Shown: positions 21,475 through 32,828 of the stretch, piece by piece
Layout: each line of letters begins with the position of its first letter
Position numbering within the stretch: the stretch's first letter is position 1
Source of the DNA: Pseudocercospora fijiensis CIRAD86
Lineage: Eukaryota; Ascomycota; Dothideomycetes; Mycosphaerellales; Mycosphaerellaceae
Assembly (NCBI RefSeq): GCF_000340215.1
Contig: NW_006921535.1
Span: 1,368,483-1,432,482 of the forward strand
DNA: 64,000 nucleotides
Direction: 5' to 3'
Made by a program: the position numbers and the translations under genes
Notes under the pieces: generated by a model
The model's input: only the letters and a program-made list of their open reading frames with translations
What the model was told of the DNA's origin: nothing
Databases searched by the model: none

Positions 21475-24400
21475 TTACGCCCCACCTTGATAACCACCCA
21501 CAGCAGACCAAGCCGGAACACCATAGTTCGTGCCTTGAGGCTGTGCTTGAGGTGTCCAGCCATTTTGTTGCATTGATGGCCCCGCGCCACCATACTGCGC
21601 CTGCTGTTGTTTCAATTCTTTCTGCTTTTTCAATTGCACCAAATTACCCTTCAATCCACGCAAATACCGCCTAGCTTCATTGACGAGATGCTCAGGCTCA
21701 TTCGAATACTTCAAAGCCTCAATCATTTGTCGAACCTGGAGTACAGAAGTCAGCAGAGTGCAAACGAAAGCGATGGACATGGTCTTGGTTACCTGTGTCT
21801 CACTCTGAATGTGAGGACACACCCTGGCTTGTCCAAAGTGCGCAATTCCGCAAAGGTTACAATGTTCCACTCCAGCAATCTTGAGAGGGCAACTTCCAAC
21901 TTCATGCCTCCGAACGCAGGCTTTGCAGTTGATGTAACGCTTGTCGGCTGCTGCATCGCTGTATTGCTGCTTCGGTGGCAGAGCCTGATCGCCGATAGTA
22001 CTAGCCACAGGCATAGCGTCGTCGCCTGGCTTGGGATGAGGGATGACGGCACGCTTGAAAGTCGGGATGTCTGAGAAGTGGCGGTGTTAGCTTAAGTCTG
22101 GCATTGATGCTCCTGCTTCTGCTTGTTGGGGTGATTCTTCGGAAGCACTGTGATATTCACTATCGTCATCGCTGTCGATGGCGATAGCGGTCGCAGCAGT
22201 GCTTCCGTTCTGGGGCGTGGACGACGGAGGCTGCTCGGTTGTAATGACGCCGCCCTCCCTCATTGGAGAAGCAGGAGTGCTGGCGTCAGCACCTTCCGAC
22301 CGAGTAGCCGGCACAGCAGGTTGACCAGCAGCAGGAGGCTCAAAAGGCTGGCTCTTCGCATCTTTGGTCCCACTGGCGTTTGATTTGGGTGACTTTTGAG
22401 CCTTGCTAGCCTCTTGAGCCACACCTCTAGAGCTCTTCTTCGCAGTTGATGCAGAAGATTTCTTCGGCGTTTCCTCTTTTGCTGCATCGCCGTTGCCGCC
22501 AGACTTCTTCATGGGCTGAAGAGCTGCCGGTTTTGGCGGCACCTTTTCTGGTGTCTTGCTTTGCAAGAAAGCGCCCGCGGTCTGCGCCATATCTCATGCT
22601 CTGATCTTGCAAGGGCGGTTGTGTAGTAGATGCTTTCTTGGTTGTGCTCTTGGGTGTAGCCTTTGGCTTTTCCGCTTTGGACTTTGCAGGGGTTGCTGTA
22701 GGGGTGGGCAGCGGCGATTTCTGCTTACCTTTCTTTTGCTTGCCTAGACCTTCTTTAGTAACCGGTTTGTCCAGATCCATCAACTCACCGTTCTCCAGCA
22801 TTTGCTCACCTTCGTCCTCGGCTTCGTCCTCACTGTCGTCGGCCTGGAAATCGGTGTCCGAGTCATGCGGATCTCTCTTCTTGCGCTTCTTCAGAGGTGG
22901 TAAAGCCTCGCCTGTTACGCCTTCCAGTTCCTCTCCTTCTCCAGTATAGTCGACATTGGCAGCGCGAGCACGACGGCCGCGACCAAAAGCCTCGGCTTTG
23001 GCGGCAGCTTCCTCTGCAGCCACGCGTTCGCGCTCCTTGAGAATGTTGGCCCACACGCCCGGATCAGGGGCGGACTCCTCGGTGTCAATGACCGCTTCCT
23101 GCAAGGTGGCACTATCGTTTGCCCAGACACGAGCAATCGAGAATTGAGTCTCCGCTGACTTGTCCTCACCAGTCTTGGTGTCTTCCATGTGCGATCGGTC
23201 GAGTAGGCGATCTACACTGAAAGAGTCGTAGATGATGTCCTTTTCACCACTGTCTTCGAACAATTCGGCGGCACCATGGCGAAGCACGGATACGAGATCG
23301 GTCTGGTCGGCGTCATCGGCGTCCATTTCCTGAATCAAGACGTGGTCCAAGGCAAGCTTCTTGCGGCCAATTTGCATGATTCGTTCTTCAGCAGAAGCAC
23401 GAGTGATCAGTTGAAAGCAGAGCACTTTCTTCTGCTGGCCGATACGATGGGCTCGGGATAAGGCTTGAATGTCCTGATGTGGGTTGAAGTCTGGATCCAG
23501 AATGATGACAGTGTCAGCTGTTGCCAAGTTGATGCCGACGCCTCCTGCGCGAGTCGAAAGCAGGAAGCCGAAGAAAGGAGAATCAGGCGCATTGAATTCG
23601 TCGATGCGCTTCTGTTTTTGCAGCGCGCTGATGGATCCATCAAGACGCTGGTATCGGAGTTGCATGCCGTCCATAAAATCTTCGACCATGTCCAGCATCT
23701 CCAAGAATTGACTGAAAATGAGCACTCGGTGACCACGCTCCTTGAGTTTTGGTAGAAGCAGTTCGAGCAATTTCAGTTTGCTCGAAGCATCGACCAGGTT
23801 ACGATGAGAAGATGCCAGATCAACTTGTCTGTCCTCGATGGACTTGTTGTAGACGAATGGATGGCACAGACATTTGCGCAACTGCATGAGAATGTTGCTC
23901 AGCGATGCTCGCTCGCCTTGTTTGAGGTTCGTTGACTCAGTGCTGAAGATGGCTTTCATGAGATCCGGATTCTTGGCCAAAATGCTTCTGTACAGCTTCT
24001 TCTGCACAACAGTCATGCTGACAGGCACAATGAGCTGGGCCATGGGAGGCAAGAAGGTCAGCACTTGCGCCTTCGTGCGACGCAGGAAGAACGGTCGGAT
24101 CATGTCGTGCAAAGCAGCAATTTTTGATGCGTCGAGCTCCTGGTATTCTTGCTCCAAGGCGGCAGCGTCAAAGTCATCGTCCAAGAAATGGAGCAGATTG
24201 AACAGTTCGCGCTGGTTGTTCTGCAGAGGAGTGCCAGTGAGAAGGATCTTGAAGGGAGCCTTTAGCGCAGACAAGGCTGCGTAGAGCAGATTCTTATCAT
24301 TCTTCAGGCGCTGTCCCTCATCCACGATGAGTCCTTGCCATGGCACTCCCCTGAAGAATTTGCGGCAGTTCTCGTCAGCCGCAGCGTCGTAGCTCGTCAC

Positions 24401-27400
24401 GACCACATGACATCGAAGATCTTTGCTCTGTTCTGGGTAAAGCTCATATTTGTAGGCCATGTCTCTGCTCTCCTTGGAGCCGTAGTAAGCCACGACCCGC
24501 AGACTTGGTGCCCATCGCTTGATCTCTCGACGCCAGTTGGGACAGGTAGAGTTCGGCACCACGATAAGGAAGGGATAGCAGCTGTGGTCTTGCACCATAG
24601 TTGCCAGAAATCCAATGATCTGAATAGTCTTGCCAAGACCCATCTCATCTGCTAGGATGGCGTTCTTCTGGGTAAACCATTTGTAGTAAAGCCAATTGAG
24701 TCCCTGAATCTGATATTCCATGAGCTTTCCTCCTTCCATGGATTCAGGCTGCTGGTTTTTCTCGAGATTGCGGAAGTCATCCTTGCGTGCCTTCTCCAGA
24801 CGGGTTTTGAGCGTGTTGGGCCTAGGTTGGCGAACGTAGCGTCCAGAAACCCAGTCGTTGTAGGCCATGACGAAGTCACTCCAACGTTCGCCATCTTCAG
24901 GGCCTGGAGGAGTCTCCCAAACGGCATCTTCGTAAGTCAAGCCTTTGTACTTGATGAGAGCCTTATCGATCTCACGAATACGCGCCTTGTCAATATCCTC
25001 GGTTCTGATGTCAACATAGCTGGTGTACTTAACATTCAGCACAATGTCGGTTCGCAGATAGTCCTCAGGGATGGCGTCTTCGGTGCGCATCTTTGGATGT
25101 TGAGAGTCGTCGCGCTTTGCAAACGCTTTTCGCATCATTGGAGCTGTCACGCCCCATACCCAAGGACCAGGCATCCAACGGGCACGGAAGTATGACATCT
25201 GATCCCACTTGACCAAATAGATGATGTCTTCTTCATCCATTCCCTCTAGACCCAGCGCGGGGTCGTAAGTGTCCTCATCAACAGGCTTCCAAGCAATGAT
25301 ACCAGAAACCTTGGCAGGCATTTCAGCACAGTCCTTGCATTTCCAGTCACGGCTGTATTCCCGGAATCGCTGCTCCGGATCAACTTCCGTCTCCATTGTG
25401 TCGTAATCGGCACGTGAAGGAAGATGCTCGAAATGCCAGCCGCGGAAGCAATTGGTGCAGCGAAACATGACATTGTCCATGTTGTTAATCATCTCAGATG
25501 GAATTGAATAGCTCGGATCAACGCCGTCATTCTCGTCGCGATCTCTTTGCTCTTGACCTGGGGTCTTGCGAGGTCTCCACGGTCTGCATGCGCCGCCATG
25601 ACGATTGCACCCAGAGCATTTGCCTTGATCGGGTGCAGTTGGATCTTTCTTCCTAGGATAGGCAACGCAGCGCCGACACTGCAAGACGAAGTTATCCTCG
25701 CCGACTTTCGTGACCAGGTGTTCGCGATTTGTGCGATGACCAAGACACTGCTTGTGATAGACCAGGGAACAGCCCTGGCAGTAGACGAGCTTGGAGAAGC
25801 TGGAGCCCTGGCCACACGATTCACAATATTGATGATGGCGCATGCAGAACTCGTTGTTGCGAGGAAGCTCCTTGAAGACCTCTTTCGTGGTCAAGATCTT
25901 CGGCTTTATAGGCGGACGACGCTGCGAATCGGAGTCTGATCGATAAATGTCGTCCATTTCGACCTCCTGCATGCCACCTTGATGCCTGGTCGTACGTCCA
26001 CTCTGCCGCGTGCTTTTTGTGAAGCCGATGCCATCTTCCTCGTAATCTGCGCCCTTCACACGTGAGCGTGGCTTGGACTTGCGCTTGCGCTGCCCTGGCA
26101 GATCAGACTGCAAGAAAGGCACTCCGTCGCTGTCGATGTCTTCCTCAGATTCAGTCAAGCCGGTAGATATTCGACGAGTACGAAGACTTCTGGTGGGCTT
26201 CGCACTCGCAGCTGTCTTGGCCGGCCGTCGTCTGGTCCGTCTGCCTAGTGCAAGCTCATCTTCTGAACCCTCTTCCTCTTCATCGTCTTCCTCGGGTTCG
26301 CCGTCGTCCTGGTACTGAGTCGTGTCTTGTCTCCGCCGCTTCCGTCCCGCGAACTTGGTGGACAGATCCTCGTCATCAGACATGTCCACGTCGCTGCCGT
26401 CCACTGCGTCAATAGAGTTGACGAATCCAGCTCGCTGAACTTGTCGACGCCCGCCTGTGCGTGTAGAGACCATCTTGGAACCGCGCTTGTTTCGAGATCC
26501 ACGTGGACCCTTTCGCTTTTTGGCAGTCTCAACTTCAGACTCAGATGGTGGATTGTCTTGGAAATCGGCAAGCGCGTCTTGACCGTTATCGAAGTCTAGC
26601 AAGTCGTTGAAGGCAATCTGTGAGAGACACGACTGTCAGATTGTGTGTGTTCAAAGACGTGAAGATGTTGATGTTTGTGGAAAGAAGATAATAGAGTGCA
26701 AGAAGCGGCCTTAAGTAGGGCGCAGAAGGCTCGGAAAGCGCCATGTGAAAGGGCAAAGCAGCTCGAAGTGAGCGAAGGTGTGACAGAGATAGCTATGCAC
26801 ATGGTTGCGGATAGCTCTGTGCGGACGAGCGAGGCATGTGAAGCAAAATGCGAGGCCGAGGATCACATGAAGCTCAGCGCGTCTGACTCGAGCTACTTGT
26901 TGAGCTAGCCGCATCAAATGCGTGATTCCGAGGGTATTGTGCTGTACTCAAACGTAGGACACAGAGAAATCAGGAATGGTCAACATACCTCTTCGGTGTG
27001 ATAGTCGTCAAACAGTACTTTGTACAGCACCGTGCCATCATCATCGGATCGTTCCCGTAACACGCGTCGAACGCGGTCGCCGCCAGTGGTGAAGTCTTCC
27101 CATTGCCTCTTCAAAGCTCTAGCCACCTCTTTCTCAGGGATATGCACAACCAGACCCTGTACTGCGTTCTTGCCTTTCCCTTGAGCATTCCTCTTGGGCA
27201 ATTCCTCCTCTTCACTGACAAATATAGGCGATGGTTCTGATTCTGCTTCCGCTTCCGCTTCCGCCTCCGCTCCTGCTTCTGGCGTCACATCCGCATCTAG
27301 ATTGTGTGTGGATGGCTGCGACTGTTGGCGGCTGTTGATCGCCTTGAATCCGGAGCCGACGTCTGCTGGTGACGGAGATGGAGATGTTGATGTGCGCTTG

Positions 27401-27615
27401 CGACCAGATCCGGGTTCGGGTAGAGCAGGTGCTGGTGCTGGTTCTGGTGATGCGTTGCTCTGGATGACTTCGGCATCTGGCGCGAGCACAGCAGCAGCAG
27501 GAGGCGCTTTGGGAGGCACAGGACCAGACTGCCATGCGGCGAGGTCGATGCCAGCGCTATCCTCGTCGGAGGAATCGCCGCGCGCGTCGAAGTGGAATGG
27601 GACGGCGGGCGGCAT
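21475..27615 (-). CDS. Mit1/CHD-type chromatin remodelling ATPase with PHD and chromo domains
   Basis: Five exons (26989..27615, 22729..26617, 22161..22592, 21793..22070, 21475..21735), about 1828 residues. Order: acidic/Ser-rich leader; a chromo-like fold split by intron 1 (VLYKVLFDDYHTEE joined to IAFNDLLDF, ~200); basic low-complexity region; Cys/His-rich PHD-like fingers (~466-600, CESCGQG...CQGC...CRRC and CTNCFRGWH...CKDC); chromodomain pieces (YLVKWDQMSYFRARW, ALIKYKGLTYEDAVWE); SNF2 helicase (~843-1300) with DEMGLGKT, DEGQ in the Walker B position, LLTGTPLQNN and SRAHRIGQ; and a C-terminal Cys/His module (~1690, CKACVRRHEVGSC, CNLCGIAHFG). This layout matches fission-yeast Mit1, the nucleosome remodeller of the SHREC silencing complex. 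Two junctions are less certain. One is 22593..22728, whose 136-nt interval has a good GTAAGC donor but a weak GAG acceptor and coding-like content. The other is the donor at 22160. Intron 1 is unusually long (371 nt). Confidence 0.88.
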
Positions 27616-27848
27616 GGCTGCTGCGGAAGTGCGCTATTCGTACATGGGTGGAGGAGGAGGGCGGTATGATAGAATATTGGCGAGACACGCCGACGCGATG
27701 TTGTTGCACGAAAGGAAGTGAGTTTGGGTGATGTCCCTGGACTTGACGTGGGGCGACGCGTTCCACCGAACAATGTCCGAGAATTCGGAGGATCCGATCT
27801 CCTTAGAAATATCAAACCTTCTTGAAAACTTCGCGGCATCACAATCCA
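27616..27848. promoter_or_regulatory. Shared divergent promoter, remodeller and rRNA methyltransferase
   Basis: Only 233 bases separate the two ATG codons, so both promoters and 5' leaders must lie here. I see no TATA box. The left side is GC-rich and the right side contains AT-richer words just before the MRM1-like start. Such head-to-head pairs are often co-expressed, but nothing in the sequence shows that for this pair. Confidence 0.6.
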
Positions 27849-30098
27849 ATGTCATCGGCCTTGCTGCAGAGGCATCTGTGCTTGCACCGCCGGCTATGGA
27901 CACGTCCAAAAGCATTCGTCTCCACCACGTCTGCGATCAACAGAGGTCTACGCGCCACCAGAGACGGCGACAGCTTTGGCAGGGCTGGCAGAGATCGCTC
28001 CAGAAAGGCAGTACCGCCAACGCGGCCTGGCAGTCGGGACAAGCCTGCATTCGGCAATCCGCGCCGACTGAGCGACCATGTAGAGACTGGCAGTTTCAGC
28101 CGGCGACGAGCTCGCGATGAATCTGGCCCGTCAAGATCTGCGAGAGAAAACAGACCATCGTCGAGAAATGGCTTCCGAGACAGGGACAGACCGCAAGCAT
28201 TTGCTCCGTTTACGTCCCGATCGGAAGAAGGTTCCGATTCTCGCTCAAGCAAGTTCGGAAGTCCCCAATCATCTCGTTCGAGCGACCATATGGAGACGGG
28301 CAGTCTCAGCCGGCCACGAGAGCGCGATGAATATGGCCCGTCAAGATCTGCGAGAGACGGCAGGCCATCGTCGAGAAATGGCTTCCGAGGCAGGGACAGA
28401 CCGCGCCCATCTACGTCCCGATCGGAAGACGGTCCCGATTCACGCCCGAGCAAGTTTGGAAGTCCCAGATCATCTCGTTTGCGCGAGGACTACGACTTCA
28501 ATCATAGTGGCGAAGATCAACCATCACCACGCACAGGTGGGCGTACCCGGCCGGGTGTTCGCGAAAGGCGTGAACCAGCTCTGACTGGGAAGACCTCTGG
28601 AAGCATGGGAAGACGACACGATGAGGGAGAGAATCAGTCCGGTCCCCGCTACCAAAAACCACGAGATCTCCGCAAACATATCAAGAACGCATGTCGACAG
28701 ATCCACTTCGTCCAGTCCAAAGAGAGTGCCGGCGAAGACGTTCGAGACTTGATCAGCGACGTCAGGTACTCTCTCAAAAATATCAACATGGATCCGATTC
28801 TCGAAAGCGACGACGGCATGGACGAGGTGGTAGCGCTCTTCCGTGATGGTAGTAGGGATGGCACGTTCTTGGCTGGCGATCGTCCAGATGGCAGGAAGAG
28901 CGTCATCTACATCACCGAACAAGGAACGCTTGACATTGATGTAGCAGGTTCGCCCAAGCTTACAAAGGGCCCAAACCCGCGCAAGGCTGCCTACATGGAG
29001 GAGAAGGCGAGAGTGAGGAGCGAGCCTTCCAGACCTGCCAAGAGAGAACGCCGAGACCACTCAGACGAGGGTGAAGAGAATGTGCCTGTCGCTCTTCCTT
29101 ACTCTTCTGCTGCGAGTGAGTTTCTCTATGGTTACAACAGTGTTCTTGCCGCACTACGAGCGAAACGCCGAAAGTGCTACAAGCTGTATATTCATCGAAA
29201 GATCTTCGAGCGCGACATTGGTGGCGAAGGCACGGCTTCAGGAGAGGCGCCAGTCAACGAGCTTCAAGAGCTTGCCAAAGCAGCACAGGTGCCAATCGTC
29301 AAGGAGCACAGTGTGGCATTGCTCAACCAGATGTCGGGCGATCGACCTCACAACGGTGTAATACTCGAAACGTCGACTCTGCCAGCGCCTCCAATTCTCG
29401 GCCTGATGAAACCTGAGCTGCGCCAAGGCATCATCCCAGTTGAGCTTGGGAAGCAAAGTAGCGAAGAAGAAGAGATCAACGGTGCACCCAGAACCATTCG
29501 TGCTCTCGGCAGCAGCTGGCGTTATCCTTTCGTGCTGCTGCTCGATGGCATTACAGACCCTGGCAACGTTGGCAACATCATTCGCACAGCCCATTTCTAT
29601 GGCGTGGACGCGATCGCAATTGCCACCAAAACATGCGCCAATCTGTCTTCGGCAGTACTAGCAAAAGCATCGTCTGGTGCTTGCGAAGCCGTGCAAATCC
29701 TTGATGTTCCGTCAGCATCTGGCTTCATTCATTCCTGCTCAAAATATCGCTGGAAGATATATGGAGCTGTGGCGCCGACTGCAGAAGATGCTAGTCGGCC
29801 AAACAACGACCAGCACATCACCGCTTCTACGCTGTCCACCAACAGCCCTCTCGCTAAGCATGCTTGCATTCTCATGCTCGGTGCAGAAGGAGAAGGCTTG
29901 CGTCAGAACCTTCGAGCTCGTGCGGACAAGTTCGTCTCGATCGAAGGCGGCGCCAGAGCAGAAGGCACACCAGACGTCGGAGTCGACAGCGTGAACGTTG
30001 GCGTTGCCACCGGTGTTCTACTGGAAGCATTTTTGCGCAAGCCCGCTGATGCGCCATCAAACATCGTCGCCGATGATGAAGAGTCAATCGGATTCTAG
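27849..30098 (+). CDS. MRM1: Mitochondrial rRNA 2'-O-ribose methyltransferase (SpoU family, MRM1-like)
   Basis: Single exon, about 749 residues. The N-terminus (MSSALLQRHLCLHRRLWTR) is Arg/Leu-rich and free of acids, a good mitochondrial targeting sequence. Residues ~75-215 are a low-complexity Arg/Ser region containing two tandem copies of a unit of about 70 residues, described as a separate repeat. Residues ~290-390 carry the helical segment DLRKHIKNACRQIHFV. The SpoU/TrmH part runs from about 415 to the end. It includes the substrate-binding segment FLYGYNSVLAALRAKRR, then the knotted domain with LDGITDPGNVGNIIRTAHFYG (motif 1), LMLGAEGEGL (motif 2, about 675) and VDSVNVGVATGVLLEAFLR (motif 3). 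Yeast Mrm1 methylates a guanosine in 21S mitochondrial rRNA. The length is nearly double that of yeast Mrm1 because of the repeat-rich leader. The ATG at 27849 was chosen as the first in frame. Confidence 0.92.
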   Translation: MSSALLQRHLCLHRRLWTRPKAFVSTTSAINRGLRATRDGDSFGRAGRDRSRKAVPPTRPGSRDKPAFGNPRRLSDHVETGSFSRRRARDESGPSRSARENRPSSRNGFRDRDRPQAFAPFTSRSEEGSDSRSSKFGSPQSSRSSDHMETGSLSRPRERDEYGPSRSARDGRPSSRNGFRGRDRPRPSTSRSEDGPDSRPSKFGSPRSSRLREDYDFNHSGEDQPSPRTGGRTRPGVRERREPALTGKTSGSMGRRHDEGENQSGPRYQKPRDLRKHIKNACRQIHFVQSKESAGEDVRDLISDVRYSLKNINMDPILESDDGMDEVVALFRDGSRDGTFLAGDRPDGRKSVIYITEQGTLDIDVAGSPKLTKGPNPRKAAYMEEKARVRSEPSRPAKRERRDHSDEGEENVPVALPYSSAASEFLYGYNSVLAALRAKRRKCYKLYIHRKIFERDIGGEGTASGEAPVNELQELAKAAQVPIVKEHSVALLNQMSGDRPHNGVILETSTLPAPPILGLMKPELRQGIIPVELGKQSSEEEEINGAPRTIRALGSSWRYPFVLLLDGITDPGNVGNIIRTAHFYGVDAIAIATKTCANLSSAVLAKASSGACEAVQILDVPSASGFIHSCSKYRWKIYGAVAPTAEDASRPNNDQHITASTLSTNSPLAKHACILMLGAEGEGLRQNLRARADKFVSIEGGARAEGTPDVGVDSVNVGVATGVLLEAFLRKPADAPSNIVADDEESIGF
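28071..28475 (+). repeat. Tandem ~210-bp coding repeat in the methyltransferase gene
   Basis: Two copies start at AGCGACCAT, at 28071 and 28281, so the unit is 210 bp, or 70 codons. Both encode SDH(V/M)ETGS(F/L)SR, then GPSRSAR, RPSSRNGFR, SRSE, and SKFGSP(Q/R)SSR. The second copy is about 12 bases shorter in the middle. Frame is kept, which suggests that the duplication is tolerated as a flexible linker. Confidence 0.85.
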
Positions 30099-30861
30099 AT
30101 ACCGCCACCATTTCTTCTGTACACTATTGTAGCAATAACATAATCCACCATCACACTCCTCAAGCTGTCCTCCCTATCTATATACCACATAAACTCCCCC
30201 ATATCCCAAGCCTCCTCAACATCCCCTTCCAACCTATTCCACCCTCTGCTCACCCCACCCTCTATCCTCAACCCTAAGGAGCGACACTCTCGACACCTGC
30301 CGCCAAATCCTCGCCATACCTAGTCCCTGTAGTAAATAATATCCTCCCCATCCTCACTGACAGCAGTCAAAAACCTCTCAACTTTCACACGCGCACAACA
30401 CCCCTCCTCTACCGAATAAGTAGAAGATAAGTAAAAGATAAGTAAAAGATAAGTAAAAGATAAGTAAAAGATAAGTAAAAGATAAGTAAAAGATAAGTAA
30501 AAGATAAAGAAAGGATAAATAAAAGACAAAGCAATCAAAGCAGGAAGGGGATGGCTATCTAGAGAACACATAATTGTAATTGTTGTTGTTGTTTGGGGGG
30601 GGGGATGATGAGTTTGAGATGGAGAGTTTGTGGAATATTGACGCTAAAGTGTCGACCGCTTAGCCTAGGAAACGCCTTGCGATCTGCAGCTTCAGGTTCA
30701 GATAAGGGATTTGATAAGCCAAGCTCCCGTTCATTATGAGAATGCCCGAGGCGAAGTTTACGCCGTGCTTACTCCCATGAACGTCGCACAACAAATCATC
30801 ATCCTTTCTGAGTTAGAGCAACCGGTTTGCGCTTCGCACCACTCAAATCGATGCTTCTTCC
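30099..30861. other. Convergent intergenic region with minisatellite
   Basis: It lies between two converging 3' ends and contains the 11-bp minisatellite listed separately. A run of 10-12 G follows at about 30593-30604. No gene is supported. Confidence 0.5.
30416..30503. repeat. 11-bp minisatellite, eight units
   Basis: Eight head-to-tail copies of ATAAGTAAAAG (first unit ATAAGTAGAAG), decaying into related AAGATAAAGAAAGG sequence up to about 30530. It lies wholly in the gap between two converging genes. Eleven is not a multiple of three, so it does not encode a simple peptide repeat. Confidence 0.9.
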
Positions 30862-32525
30862 TCAGAGCGATGAATCCCTCGTATCCCTATTCCAGTACAC
30901 TTCCTGACTCTCTCTCAATCGAATCTGCCTAACTCGATGCGTTGGAATGAAATCCTCTTCTTCCGTGTGCGCCTGCCAGTCCTCCAGATTCTTCCACATG
31001 AGCCCATCAAACCTGTCTTCATACCCGATTTCCCATTCCAAGGAGTTCCATCGAGGATCCCACCTGAGCTTTGAGATTGCTTTCGCTGCGTCGAGGAATC
31101 TTGAAGTTTCTGAATTGGCTCGTGTTCCTGCCGTGGCCGATGGTGGCAAAAGACTCTCTTGCATTCCGAGCTGGCACATGACAGGGAGATCAGAGTGCTC
31201 GGGTTGGGTAGGTGGCAGCTCTGTCAGGATACGGGCATCCAAGAGAGCTTCATCTCGATCCCACCGACATTCGTCCTGCACTGCCTCCAGAATTGAGTCC
31301 AGATGAGCGGCAACCAGGAGCCTCGCAGACTTCGCGTCTGGCACCTCGGTGTCGCTCTTGGCAATGCGGAGTCCCAGGTAGACTTGCGAGGTAGTTCGGT
31401 CAACTCTCTCAATCGCGGGCCAAATGTTAGCGCCCAATTGGCCTTTTGCGGCTTCTCGTAGTTTTTCTTGAAAGCTGGTGGACGCAGTAATGAGAAGATC
31501 GTGGTAATGCTTTTGCTTATGAGGAGTCCAGCACTCCGAGATTAGCGCCATTGTGACTTGATGATCGCTGAAAGAACGGGTAAGAGTCAGCAATTGCTCG
31601 GCATCCCTCCCAGGCGAAGATCGTGAAATAGCACTTACCTGAAGAACTTTTCTCTTGCCCGTGAGACCGAGCTAAGCTCTGCGACTGGCGAGCTACTCTT
31701 AATTGTCCTGTCGATGACATCTCTCAGCCTCTGGCCCGCTTCTGCTGAGATATGTGCTGAGAGGCTTCTTCTGGACCGAGCAGCTACGATGTTTAGATTC
31801 ATCCCATATGCGCCGAGGTGCGCTGGCACACAGATCGAGGTGACGACATCGCTGATCTCGGGGTAATGACGAGTCAAGTCAGCAAAGTCATGCACCATCC
31901 AGATCAGGCACTGCACGGTGAGCAGACCATATCGCTGATCAGCAGCCATCAGGCCATTCAAAACAGCCCATGTCGTTAGTCGTATGATGAGTGAGCGAAA
32001 TGCAGACTTGGAGTCCTCGTCAAGGTTGCTCATCCAGTCTTTCATCGCCTGTGCATCCTCGATGTCGTCCAGTGCAGTCCAGTTGTCGACATCGTCGCGA
32101 AGCACGTTGCTTGACTGCCAAGGAAAGTCGTGGCATTCGCTCGGCACTCCGCAGTATCTCAGTGTCAGCGTTAGAGAATTTAGCGTATTTGGACTCCGGC
32201 CAAAATCTCTTCGGAGCTCGAATTTGCCTGACACGGTATCGGGCATGGGATGATCCTCGGGGAGCTCGAGCTTCTCTCGAAGGACCTGCCAGAATCTCTC
32301 TGCAGTCATATGTACAGCGCATATGAGCTCTACTTTTGAGCTTCCGAAGATGCCGGCCGCTTCAGGTAATGTCGGGACCAGGTAGTTGGTGAACTGTGTG
32401 GGCTGGAGCCATTCAGGCTTCCTGTGTGTGGTGACATACACAAAGTCAAGACGGTTGGCAAGATGCTGACAAGCGATCCTGATGTCGCCAATGGCGGCTT
32501 CATTCTTTTCAATGAAGTCCGCCAT
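30862..32525 (-). CDS. Poly(A)-polymerase-like protein with C-terminal MJ1316 RNA-end domain
   Basis: Exons 31639..32525 and 30862..31567, 530 residues. The 71-nt intron (GTAAGT...TTTCAG) joins KFF to SDHQVTMALI. The C-terminus (~465-510) reads KLRWDPRWNSLEWEIGYEDR, FDG, then FIPTHRVRQIR, the signature of the MJ1316 domain thought to recognise RNA cyclic-phosphate or processed ends. Upstream, residues ~65-230 resemble a poly(A) polymerase palm and central domain. IFGSSKVELICAVHMTAE sits where the family has an SDxDxxxxG-like metal-binding stretch. FRSLIIRLTTWAVLNG is followed by LLTVQCLIWMVHDFADLT, equivalent to the helical domain following the palm. In this reading the metal-binding Asp pair is replaced by Lys and Glu, so catalysis is doubtful. 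There is no signal peptide or membrane segment. A role in RNA end repair or surveillance is inferred from domains only. Confidence 0.72.
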
Positions 32526-32828
32526 GGCAGAGTTTGCCTGAATGCTTGCTGTGTGTTTGTTGGATGTGCGGTCGAGAAATGAGAGCGCGAGAAGGAAGAC
32601 AATACTTGTACCTTATTGACTCAATGCTTCGTCGCACAGCCTGAGATGACAATTGCGCGCGTTGCCGTCCTATGCAGCAGACAACCAATTTTGGATGGCG
32701 GTGTTACAAGAAGGGACGTCGAGGGTGAACATGGAGGCGAAGTAGTCACTGAGTCACATCACGCTAGCCACATTGGGATTAGGGTTCAGATCATGTGCTT
32801 TTCACAAGACTCCTCAATATATCATGGA

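Noticed and set aside
30320..30571. Minus-strand frame encoding repeated Phe/Leu/Tyr hydrophobic units
   Set aside because: It is produced entirely by the 11-bp minisatellite. There is no independent coding evidence.
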